The notes: generated by a model from the letters alone, not told the origin. A DNA stretch of 5,396 nt from Clostridiales bacterium UBA1248 (GCA_002308615.1 DBWC01000053.1:3369-8764); one strand, 5' to 3'. Shown: positions 1 to 5,396, counted from the first letter of the stretch. Numbers and translations: made by a program.

Positions 1-22
1 GGTTCGGATAATTCTCGTTACC

Positions 23-1228
23 CTATCTGTACGCAAGTATTGTCAAAACAACGTATATTATACACAGGCAGGAGAATATGACCGCCTGTTTTCTTTTGTG
101 CGCTATGAGAAGCCCTCCGAATTCGCGCACGGCGGCGTTCGGCCAGAAATACCATTTCGTCTTTGAGCCTATGCCCTCGGAGCGTATCTTCGCGTGTCCG
201 GCGAATATACCGCTGCGGAAAACGTGGTAGCCCGTTGTGGCAAAGGCGATCTTCGCGTCTTTTTTCACCGCCTCTATCTTTTTCTTTGAGAAGACCATGT
301 TCTCCACCGTCGTGGTGGACTGATCCTCCTCTATTATCCTGTCCTCGGGTATGCCGTGCTCCATAAGGCACTGCTTCATGGCGGCGCTCTCCGACATTTT
401 TTCGTCGCTTCCCTTGCCGCCGGACGTTATGAACACGGCTTTTTTGCCGGTCAGCCTTTCCTGCTTTTCCGCAAATTCAACGGCGCGCTCGACTCTTCCG
501 CGCAGAAGCGGCGTTATCTTTCCGTCGTCGCCTATCCAGCAGCCGAGTATTATAATGAAATCCCTGTCCGGCTCCGGCTCGTGGCGCGAAACGATGACGT
601 TCGCCGTCATGGCGCCGATTATCATACATTCAAAGTACAGATAAAGCGCCGCAAAAAGGTTCATGAAAATATCGCGTATCATCATCTGCGTCTGACTGCC
701 GGACGCGTTGTCCGCGGTGAACAAAAACACCTCGCCGCCTATCAGGAACGCGGATAAAGCCATACCTATGAAGTTTGACGGCTTTTTGCCCTCGTGCTTT
801 ATAAGAGCGATATTCGATACGCAAAGAGCGACGGAAAACACCGCTATGAACGGCGCCGATATTATCATATACGTCTTTGCCGTGTTTGACAGCGCGTTGA
901 GTATCATATTTTCGCCGTATACGTCCGGATGTAAGGCTATGCCCGCCGTCACGGTAATATTCGTTATCAGTACGGACAGCAAAAACAGCGCGAAGCCGGA
1001 GTAATACACCGTGTTATAAGAATACGGGTTATACTGTATCTGACCGATGAAAGCTGTTATCAGCCTTGCGATCATATAAGCGAAAAACACGTCGAACACT
1101 ATAGCGGATATAATTGCGTATCCGCCTCCGCCTAAGACGCTCAAGGTCACGACCGCGGCTATCACGACGACCGCGACAGCAAGCACGTCGTACAGCTTCG
1201 GTTTTTTTGTTCTCGTATAGAATTTCAT
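23..1228 (-). CDS. Polytopic membrane protein with C-terminal YdcF/DUF218 domain
   Basis: 401 aa. The N-terminal half has about six hydrophobic segments (roughly residues 13-32, 37-61, 74-96, 118-143, 151-171 and 188-214). A soluble YdcF/SanA-like (DUF218) domain follows at about 222-375, and a last hydrophobic helix lies at 380-399. DUF218 hallmarks are visible: IIILGCWIGDDGKITPLLRGR (split here at 224-229 and 230-244), the SGG motif at 269-271, EDQSTTTVEN at 301-310 and TTGYHVFRSG at 331-340. In the family, SanA and ElyC (YcbC) of Enterobacteria affect envelope integrity and cell-wall precursor metabolism, but the biochemical reaction is not settled, so only an envelope role is inferred. 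The start is the first ATG of the frame and is followed by a basic KFYTRTKKPK stretch, as expected before a first helix. The upstream Shine-Dalgarno is weak (purine-rich AGAGAAGAG). The gene is monocistronic as far as visible and is transcribed away from the ABC operon. No terminator can be seen in the 22 bases left after the stop. Confidence 0.9.
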   Translation of the reverse strand: MKFYTRTKKPKLYDVLAVAVVVIAAVVTLSVLGGGGYAIISAIVFDVFFAYMIARLITAFIGQIQYNPYSYNTVYYSGFALFLLSVLITNITVTAGIALHPDVYGENMILNALSNTAKTYMIISAPFIAVFSVALCVSNIALIKHEGKKPSNFIGMALSAFLIGGEVFLFTADNASGSQTQMMIRDIFMNLFAALYLYFECMIIGAMTANVIVSRHEPEPDRDFIIILGCWIGDDGKITPLLRGRVERAVEFAEKQERLTGKKAVFITSGGKGSDEKMSESAAMKQCLMEHGIPEDRIIEEDQSTTTVENMVFSKKKIEAVKKDAKIAFATTGYHVFRSGIFAGHAKIRSEGIGSKTKWYFWPNAAVREFGGLLIAHKRKQAVIFSCLCIIYVVLTILAYR

Positions 1229-1278
1229 TTTTTTCTCTTCTCTTTTGTTTGCTCAGATATTTGATGACTTACGCTCAT

Positions 1279-1307
1279 ATTATACGATATCCGCGTTTGT
1301 TTGTCAA
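1279..1307 (-). promoter_or_regulatory. Consensus sigma-A promoter for the YdcF-family gene
   Basis: Read on the minus strand, TTGACA (1307-1302) is followed by a 17-bp spacer and TATAAT (1284-1279). Both hexamers match the sigma-70/sigma-A consensus at all six positions, with ideal spacing. Transcription would start near 1272, giving a leader of about 44 nt before the ATG at 1228. I see no operator or attenuator structure in that leader, so strong constitutive expression is the simplest reading. Confidence 0.85.
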
Positions 1308-1386
1308 GTATCGGAAACCATATTTTGCGTGCGCGCGCATGATTATAACGTCCGTTTCGTTTGGCGGCGAATTAACAATTTATATC

Positions 1387-1415
1387 TTGTATTTATTGTT
1401 ATTCAATGATATATT
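1387..1415 (+). promoter_or_regulatory. Probable extended -10 promoter for the ABC transporter operon
   Basis: A -10 candidate TATATT (1410-1415, 5 of 6 consensus bases) is preceded by TGA (1407-1409), which gives an extended TGnTATATT element. A weak -35 TTGTAT (1387-1392) lies exactly 17 bp upstream. The surrounding 1371-1420 stretch is markedly AT-rich. The predicted start near 1422 leaves a leader of about 24 nt that holds the ribosome binding site. The assignment is from motifs only. An alternative is TTAACA (1372-1377) with TATTGT (1394-1399), spacing 16. Confidence 0.5.
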
Positions 1416-1431
1416 TGAGTCAACAGAAAGT

Positions 1432-1439
1432 AAGGAGGT
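1432..1439 (+). promoter_or_regulatory. Strong ribosome binding site for the ABC ATPase gene
   Basis: AAGGAGGT is fully complementary to the 16S anti-Shine-Dalgarno core and sits 6 nt before the ATG at 1446. It decides the start: residues 1-13, which precede the first ABC beta strand, are therefore real. Confidence 0.85.
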
Positions 1440-1445
1440 TTCAAT

Positions 1446-2348
1446 ATGGCGGCTGAAGCTGACGTGTTTACGGAAAAAACCGATACGGAATTTCTTTTCT
1501 CAACGGAAGGTATAACAAAAAAATATAAGCTCACAACGGCAAACGACGGTATATCCGTCTCCGTCCCGCGCGGAAGGATAATAGGCTTTGTAGGTGAGAA
1601 CGGAAGCGGAAAGACCACGTTTTTAAGACTTTTGACAGGTCTGTCGTATCCCACCTCCGGCAGTTTCAAATTCCATACCGAAAGCGGCAAATGCCGTATC
1701 GGCGCGATAGTGGAGACTCCGGCGTATCACCCGTCCATGTCCGCCGAAGACAACCTGCGTTTTCAGGCAAAGCTGTGCGGGATAGACGAAAGCAAGGTCC
1801 CGGAAATGTTAAAGACCGTGGGCTTGCAGGATACGGGGAAGAAAAAAGCGAGATTCTTTTCTCTCGGTATGCGCCAGAGGCTCGGTATCGGCATAGCCTT
1901 GCTGTCGGACCCGGAGCTCCTCATACTCGACGAGCCGACGAACGGGCTCGATCCGCAGGGTATAATAGAGCTGCGAGAATTTTTAAAACAGCTCTGCAGG
2001 GTAAAAAAGATAACTTTGATGATCTCCTCGCATATACTGAGCGAGCTTTCGCTTCTGGCGGACGATTATCTGTTTATCCACAAAGGCAAGCTTGTAAAAT
2101 CAATATCAGCCGAGGATCTCTTCCGCGATATGGGAAAGCAGATACGCTTCCGCTGTGAAGAAGATCCGTCCGGCGTTTTTCCCGGCGTTCTGCAGAAAAA
2201 CGGCGAATGGTACGTTTTGTCCGGTCCGTTTGACTATCCGTCGCTGCTTGAAAAGCTTTCAAAGCTCGGCGTAACGGATCTTGAAACGGGCACGGAGACG
2301 CTTGAAACAAGATATATGTCGATAATATACGGAGGTGAACGCGCATGA
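1446..2348 (+). CDS. ABC transporter ATP-binding protein, BcrA-like
   Basis: 300 aa, a normal length for the bacitracin/lantibiotic-immunity (BcrA/LanF-like) group. It hydrolyses ATP on the cytoplasmic face to drive a partner permease. All nucleotide-binding motifs are present in order: Walker A GENGSGKT (50-57), a Q-loop region AIVETP with Glu90 where many ABC proteins have Gln (as is usual in BcrA-type proteins), signature FSLGMRQR (138-145), Walker B LLILDE (158-163), D-loop GLDP (167-170) and H-loop His196. Residues after about 225 form the C-terminal extension typical of this group. The stop overlaps the permease start (ATGA), so the two are translationally coupled and should form one complex. 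The substrate cannot be read from sequence. Members of this group export or confer self-protection against peptides, but many have other or unknown substrates. Confidence 0.95.
   Translation: MAAEADVFTEKTDTEFLFSTEGITKKYKLTTANDGISVSVPRGRIIGFVGENGSGKTTFLRLLTGLSYPTSGSFKFHTESGKCRIGAIVETPAYHPSMSAEDNLRFQAKLCGIDESKVPEMLKTVGLQDTGKKKARFFSLGMRQRLGIGIALLSDPELLILDEPTNGLDPQGIIELREFLKQLCRVKKITLMISSHILSELSLLADDYLFIHKGKLVKSISAEDLFRDMGKQIRFRCEEDPSGVFPGVLQKNGEWYVLSGPFDYPSLLEKLSKLGVTDLETGTETLETRYMSIIYGGERA
2331..2336 (+). promoter_or_regulatory. Ribosome binding site for the permease gene
   Basis: GGAGGT lies inside the 3' end of the ATPase gene, 8 nt before the ATG at 2345. It supports the overlapping ATGA start. 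Confidence 0.8.
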
Positions 2349-3175
2349 AAAGAGTTCTTTCCGCGGATTTCTTTGAATTCAGAAAATCAAATCTGTTTTA
2401 CATCGTCCCGATCATCGCCGTTGTTTTAGGCTTTATACTTCCGATGCTTTATTTCGGACTCTTTGCGCTGCTGAATTATTTAAGCGGCTTTGAACAGCTG
2501 AAAAACAATCCGGAATTCAGCGCGGCGCTCAGCTCTCTTGACAGTATTTTAACGGTTTTGAACTCAAAATCTGTATTTTTGTCCACGCTTCCGATGTCTC
2601 AGGGCTTCGGCGTTGTGATCATAGGCATCATGGGCTTCAAAGCCGTGCGTCCCTTCGGCACCGGTATATACAGAAACAAGATAATAGCAAAGATACCGAG
2701 AGGTCAGATATACGTATCGGAATCCGTCGTATGCGTCGTCGCCGCGGAGGTATCGATGATAATATATACGGTCACGTCGGCGCTTACAAGCCTTTTGGCG
2801 TTCGGTAAAATGGAGATCACCGGACGCGAGATACTGACCGTGTGCGTTTTGTCGGTATCCGTTTATATGTTCTACACCGCGGTCGCGGTATACACGGCGT
2901 TTTTCTCACGCTCCGTACCGCTCACGCTCGTTATATCGATCCTGCTCCCGGTGCTCACACAGACGATCATATCGTTTGTAAGTCCCGTCATCATGTCGGC
3001 GCCGGAGGTGACGGCGTATATAATGACCGCCCTCCCGTCATTCCAGTGCATATATATGGCAAGCGCGAACGCGCCGGACGCCGTACTGATAATTGCGCCT
3101 CTTGCGGATATACTGTGGACGGTGCTCCTCACCGCCGCGGGAGCTGCGCATTTCCGCAAAAAAGATATAAACTGA
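2345..3175 (+). CDS. ABC-2 type transporter permease
   Basis: 276 aa, with six hydrophobic segments at roughly 17-47, 80-99, 121-153, 161-187, 189-214 and 244-269. The N-terminus is short and charged (MKRVLSADFFEFRKS). A cytoplasmic motif with the pattern G-x-x-R-N-K-I at about 107-113 is typical of ABC-2 permeases paired with BcrA-type ATPases. The protein forms the membrane channel of the transporter encoded with the preceding gene: the genes overlap by 4 bp, and a GGAGGT ribosome binding site lies 8 nt upstream. The C-terminus HFRKKDIN is the usual short basic cytoplasmic tail. A direct role in exporting or resisting a peptide made from the downstream genes is possible but is inferred only from gene order. 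Confidence 0.9.
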   Translation: MKRVLSADFFEFRKSNLFYIVPIIAVVLGFILPMLYFGLFALLNYLSGFEQLKNNPEFSAALSSLDSILTVLNSKSVFLSTLPMSQGFGVVIIGIMGFKAVRPFGTGIYRNKIIAKIPRGQIYVSESVVCVVAAEVSMIIYTVTSALTSLLAFGKMEITGREILTVCVLSVSVYMFYTAVAVYTAFFSRSVPLTLVISILLPVLTQTIISFVSPVIMSAPEVTAYIMTALPSFQCIYMASANAPDAVLIIAPLADILWTVLLTAAGAAHFRKKDIN

Positions 3176-3208
3176 TCCGTCGCGCTGCGTTACGGAATGA
3201 AAACGGCT

Positions 3209-3655
3209 ATGGATAAGGTGGAAATATATACGGACGGCTCGTGTCTGTATAATCCCGGCCCCGGCGGCTGGGCGGCGATACTCGTCTGCCGCGGCAAAGA
3301 AAAGGTCATATCGGGCGGCGAGGCGGACACGACGAACAACAGAATGGAGCTGTTAGGCGCGATTTCCGCGTACGAGGCTCTCAAAAGGCCGTGCGAGGTC
3401 GTATTCTGCTCGGATTCGAAATACGTGATAGACGGACTTTCGCAGGGCTGGGCAAAATCGTGGAGAGCGCGCGGCTGGAAAAAGGCGGACAACAAACCCG
3501 CGCTCAATCAAGAGCTCTGGCAAAGACTTCTTGACGCGTGCGAGCCCCACAAGACCGAATTTATATGGATAAAAGGCCACGCGGGACACCCGTATAACGA
3601 AAGATGCGACGCGCTGGCAAAAGAAGAAGCTGAAAAATATCAGAAGGAGGAATAA
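3209..3655 (+). CDS. rnhA: Ribonuclease HI
   Basis: 148 aa from this start. It degrades the RNA strand of RNA-DNA hybrids (R-loops, Okazaki primers) in the cytoplasm, using two metal ions. It aligns almost throughout with E. coli RNase HI: VEIYTDGSC, NPGPGGW, TTNNRMEL, WQRL and KGHAGHP-NERCD are all present. The catalytic set is intact: Asp9, Glu47, Asp69 and Asp134, plus loop His124. The basic protrusion (WAKSWRARGWKKADNKP) is also kept, so this is the stand-alone bacterial type without an N-terminal hybrid-binding domain. An in-frame ATG at 3197 would add MKTA. I prefer 3209 because it matches the family N-terminus, though neither start has a good Shine-Dalgarno (only GGAA at 3194-3197). 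The 3' end carries the ribosome binding site of the next gene. Confidence 0.95.
   Translation: MDKVEIYTDGSCLYNPGPGGWAAILVCRGKEKVISGGEADTTNNRMELLGAISAYEALKRPCEVVFCSDSKYVIDGLSQGWAKSWRARGWKKADNKPALNQELWQRLLDACEPHKTEFIWIKGHAGHPYNERCDALAKEEAEKYQKEE
3644..3650 (+). promoter_or_regulatory. Ribosome binding site for the YAGP-repeat gene, within rnhA
   Basis: AAGGAGG ends 9 nt before the ATG at 3660 and lies inside the last codons of rnhA. It fixes the start of the next gene and indicates that the two are translated from one message. Confidence 0.85.
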
Positions 3656-3659
3656 AACG

Positions 3660-4259
3660 ATGGCGTCATATCCGAACAACAAAAAAGACGATCCGGCTGA
3701 ATTCGAAGACGTTTACGCCGGCCCCGGCATGATGGATGAGATCGGCCGCGGCATAGCCCCGGAAGAGGAAGATCCGGCGACTGAAAAGGGATCTGAGGAA
3801 GACAGAGTCCCGGAATTCGAATGCGTATACGCCGGCCCCGATTATTTCGGCGAAGAGGAGCAGGATATCGAGATCGAAGAGCCGGAGGAACCGGAAAAAA
3901 AGCAGGATATCCCTCCGGAAGCGTTTGCCCGAATTTTTGACGACAGAAGCAATAAACCCCCGGTAGCCCCTCCGCCTCCCCCTCCGGAACAGTTTATGGC
4001 GGTCTACGCCGGTCCGCAGTATATGATGGCTTACGCGGGACCGCAGATGAACAACGGCGGCGCATTCGCTCCCGTTCCTCAGCCGCAACCCGAAATGAAG
4101 AAAAAATGCGAATTATGCGGCGCGGAAATGCCTTTGAGCGCAAAATTCTGCGGCAAATGCGGAAGTAAATTCAAAGAACTGAAATTCTGCCCCGGCTGCG
4201 GTCATCCGGTCGTTGAAGGCTCAAAATTCTGCAGCGAATGCGGAACGGTCCTGAAATGA
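3660..4259 (+). CDS. YAGP-repeat protein with two C-terminal zinc ribbons; possible radical SAM substrate
   Basis: 199 aa, function unknown. There is no signal peptide and no membrane helix. The first 145 residues are acidic and proline-rich, probably disordered. They carry repeats of F-x-x-V-Y-A-G-P: FEDVYAGPGMM (15-25), FECVYAGPDYF (53-63), FMAVYAGPQYM (112-122) and a shorter MAYAGPQM (123-130). PEAFARIFDD (86-95) may be a decayed copy. Six prolines run at 104-109. The C-terminus has two zinc ribbons, each CxxC-x10-CxxC: Cys150/153/164/167 and Cys177/180/191/194. Double ribbons like these are common in bacterial proteins of varied function and do not define a role. The start is fixed by AAGGAGG upstream. 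The stop overlaps the start of a radical SAM/SPASM gene, which makes a substrate-enzyme relation plausible, with the YAGP sites as candidate modification points. Alternatives are a protein-interaction scaffold or a regulatory zinc-ribbon protein. Confidence 0.85.
   Translation: MASYPNNKKDDPAEFEDVYAGPGMMDEIGRGIAPEEEDPATEKGSEEDRVPEFECVYAGPDYFGEEEQDIEIEEPEEPEKKQDIPPEAFARIFDDRSNKPPVAPPPPPPEQFMAVYAGPQYMMAYAGPQMNNGGAFAPVPQPQPEMKKKCELCGAEMPLSAKFCGKCGSKFKELKFCPGCGHPVVEGSKFCSECGTVLK
3702..4049 (+). repeat. Coding repeats of the YAGP peptide motif
   Basis: The motif is encoded at 3702-3734, 3816-3848, 3993-4025 and 4026-4049, with a possible degenerate copy near 3915-3944. The copies differ in synonymous positions: Ala is GCC or GCG, Gly is GGC, GGT or GGA, Pro is CCC or CCG, and the Val before Tyr is GTT, GTA or GTC. 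Yet the Y-A-G-P core is identical in all four. This suggests old duplications held by selection on the peptide rather than a recent DNA-level expansion. Spacing between copies is irregular. Confidence 0.85.
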
Positions 4260-5275
4260 CGCGGTTCAGATTAAGAAGCTGCGTCTGGGAAATAACGCTC
4301 GCCTGCTGTTTTTCATGCGCCTACTGCGGCTCCTGCGGCGGAAAAGCGCGTGAAAACGAGCTGTCGACAAAGGAATGCGAGGACGTGTCGCGCCAGCTTG
4401 CAGAACTCGGCTGCCGCCGCGTGTCGATGATCGGCGGCGAGGTCTTTATGAGAGCAGACTGGCAGACGATAGTCAGATCGCTTACGTCGCGCGGCATAAA
4501 CGTCTGCATAATCACAAACGGCTTTACCATGACGGATACGATAATAAACGCGCTGAAGGACTGCCGGGTCGAATCCGTGGCGGTATCGCTTGACGGACCC
4601 GCGGACGTTCACGATGCGTTCAGACAGAAGGGAAGCTACGACAGAGCGCTCGCCGCGATAGGCAGACTCACCTCGAACGGCATACCTGCGTCGGTCATAA
4701 GCGCGCTGCGCTCGGACAATTACAGACATCTGCCGGAGCTGTACGAGGTACTTAAGGGCTACCCGATTTTCGCGTGGCAGCTTCAGGCCTGCTCGCCTAT
4801 GGGAAACGCTAAGAAAAACGGCGTGGACGTGGCGTTTGACGCGCGGTACGTTATTGATTTCATATCAAAAAACCGCAGGACCTCCCCGTTTTCAATGGGT
4901 ATAGCCGATAATATCGGGTATTATACGGAGGACGAGCCGATAATGCGCGGCAATCCCGGCGCGTGCTTCACAGGCTGCGGCGCGGGTCTTACGTCGATAG
5001 GTATAGACAGCGTGGGAAACGTGCGCGGCTGTGAATCAATGTACGACGAATATTTTACAGAGGGCAATCTCAGACAGCGCAGCCTTGCGGAAATATGGAA
5101 CGACGAAAACGCGTTTTCGTATAACCGTAAATTCGACCCGTCGATGCTGACCGGCAAATGTGCGGACTGCCCCGTGGGTATGCTCTGCGCCGGCGGCTGC
5201 AGATCGTATAACTATTTCACAAACGACGGAAAACTGTACGAAAATATACTCTGCGCGAGAAATAATAAGACGTAA
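4256..5275 (+). CDS. Radical SAM/SPASM domain protein, candidate peptide maturase
   Basis: 339 aa. The enzyme cleaves S-adenosylmethionine at a [4Fe-4S] cluster to start radical chemistry and is oxygen-sensitive. The cluster motif CxxxCxxC is Cys17/21/24, with extra cysteines at 18 and 27. GGE (60-62), IITNG (85-89) and SLDG (111-114) mark later barrel strands. The C-terminal SPASM domain is complete: Cys241-x12-G-x4-Cys259, then Cys302-x2-Cys305-x5-Cys311-x3-Cys315 and finally Cys333, enough for two auxiliary clusters. SPASM enzymes include peptide-modifying and anaerobic sulfatase-maturing enzymes. No RRE/PqqD-like domain is fused. I chose the ATG at 4256, which overlaps the upstream stop (ATGA) and leaves the usual short leader before the barrel. 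An in-frame ATG at 4238 would add six residues and has no Shine-Dalgarno. The coupling suggests that the YAGP-repeat protein is its substrate or partner. This is inferred, not shown. Confidence 0.93.
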   Translation: MTRFRLRSCVWEITLACCFSCAYCGSCGGKARENELSTKECEDVSRQLAELGCRRVSMIGGEVFMRADWQTIVRSLTSRGINVCIITNGFTMTDTIINALKDCRVESVAVSLDGPADVHDAFRQKGSYDRALAAIGRLTSNGIPASVISALRSDNYRHLPELYEVLKGYPIFAWQLQACSPMGNAKKNGVDVAFDARYVIDFISKNRRTSPFSMGIADNIGYYTEDEPIMRGNPGACFTGCGAGLTSIGIDSVGNVRGCESMYDEYFTEGNLRQRSLAEIWNDENAFSYNRKFDPSMLTGKCADCPVGMLCAGGCRSYNYFTNDGKLYENILCARNNKT

Positions 5276-5305
5276 CGGTGTTCAGACCTTAAAAGAGCGG
5301 GCATT

Positions 5306-5333
5306 TGCCGACTGTTCTAAAGGACAGTCGGCA
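5306..5333 (+). other. Strong stem-loop downstream of the radical SAM gene
   Basis: A 12-bp stem (5306-5317 paired with 5322-5333, one G-U pair if transcribed rightward) closes a TAAA loop. It begins 30 nt after the stop codon. No T-run follows it (AGCGAAAT), so it is not a textbook intrinsic terminator. It could still slow RNA decay, end transcription with a factor, or be the first member of the hairpin series that follows. Confidence 0.7.
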
Positions 5334-5338
5334 GCGAA

Positions 5339-5396
5339 ATCCACCCTTTTAGGGTGGATGAAATCGCCTGCGGCGGTGAAATTGCCCTGCGGGCAG
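5339..5396. repeat. Tandem hairpin array with GAA spacers, cut by the window end
   Basis: Three successive hairpins each open with AT and use 3-nt loops. The first is ATCCACCCT/AGGGTGGAT (5339-5347 with 5351-5359, loop TTT). The second is ATCGCC/GGCGGT (5363-5368 with 5372-5377, loop TGC). The third is TTGCCC/GGGCAG (5382-5387 with 5391-5396, loop TGC), with A5381 unpaired at the window edge. Units are separated by exactly GAA (5360-5362 and 5378-5380), and GAA (5336-5338) also precedes the first. Stem sequences differ while the AT...T-GAA frame repeats. I see no open reading frame here. I cannot name the repeat family. Mobile palindromic elements or a structured RNA are both possible. Confidence 0.7.

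Noticed and set aside
356..757. Plus-strand open frame opposite the YdcF-family gene
   Set aside because: The minus-strand frame contains recognisable DUF218 motifs and membrane helices. The plus frame has none and no translation signal.
1321..1349. Second rightward promoter with TATAAC as -10
   Set aside because: The -10 (1344-1349) is reasonable, but the matching -35 position reads TATTTT, and the leader would be about 90 nt without supporting structure. The extended -10 at 1407-1415 is better.
2842..3216. Plus-strand open frame overlapping the permease gene
   Set aside because: It is out of frame with a clear six-helix ABC-2 permease, has arginine-rich low-complexity content and no ribosome binding site. 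It is a shadow frame.
3714..3725. YAGP motif as a tyramine-excision (splicease) site
   Set aside because: Known splicease sites have a Tyr-Gly pair and need a PlpY-like partner. Here Tyr is followed by Ala-Gly and no such partner gene is in the window.
4313..4729. Long minus-strand open frame inside the radical SAM gene
   Set aside because: It is antisense to conserved radical SAM motifs and has a composition typical of antisense frames. No promoter or ribosome binding site supports it.
5306..5333. Rho-independent terminator for the operon
   Set aside because: The stem is strong, but no T-run follows on the plus strand and none follows directly when read on the minus strand, so I list it only as a stem-loop.
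5339..5396. CRISPR array
   Set aside because: Units are only 18-24 nt, each is its own palindrome, and there is no constant repeat with unique spacers. Only the GAA linker and the AT frame are constant.

Overview
The window looks like chromosomal DNA from an anaerobic member of the Firmicutes, most likely a Clostridia-class gut or rumen organism. This is an inference from three things: strong AAGGAGG-type ribosome binding sites, frequent ATA (Ile) and AGA (Arg) codons at roughly balanced GC, and gene families typical of that class (BcrA-type ABC transporter, YdcF protein with a multi-pass N-terminus, radical SAM/SPASM enzyme). No rRNA, tRNA, CRISPR array, transposase or phage gene is visible.

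Layout: (1) 23-1228 on the minus strand is a polytopic membrane protein with a C-terminal YdcF/DUF218 domain. (2) 1229-1445 is a divergent intergenic region. It holds a perfect-consensus sigma-A promoter reading left (TTGACA, 17 bp, TATAAT) and a plausible extended -10 promoter reading right. (3) 1446-5275 is a compact run of five plus-strand genes: ABC ATPase, six-helix ABC permease (4-bp overlap), ribonuclease HI (gap of about 30 bp), a protein with repeated YAGP motifs and two zinc ribbons (4-bp gap), and a radical SAM/SPASM enzyme (4-bp overlap). (4) 5276-5396 is non-coding. It carries a strong hairpin and then a run of smaller hairpins joined by exact GAA spacers, cut off by the window edge.

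The most interesting part is the pair at 3660-5275. The first gene encodes an acidic, proline-rich protein in which the peptide F-x-x-V-Y-A-G-P-x-[YMD]-[MF] recurs (three good copies, one short copy and one possible degenerate copy), followed by two CxxC-x10-CxxC zinc ribbons. The second overlaps it by ATGA and encodes a radical SAM enzyme with a complete seven-cysteine SPASM domain, the architecture of many peptide-modifying enzymes. An exporter or immunity-type ABC transporter lies upstream in the same apparent operon. Together these suggest, but do not prove, a ribosomally made, post-translationally modified product with multiple YAGP sites: substrate, maturase and transporter. The main alternative is that the repeats are ordinary binding motifs and the radical SAM enzyme acts elsewhere.
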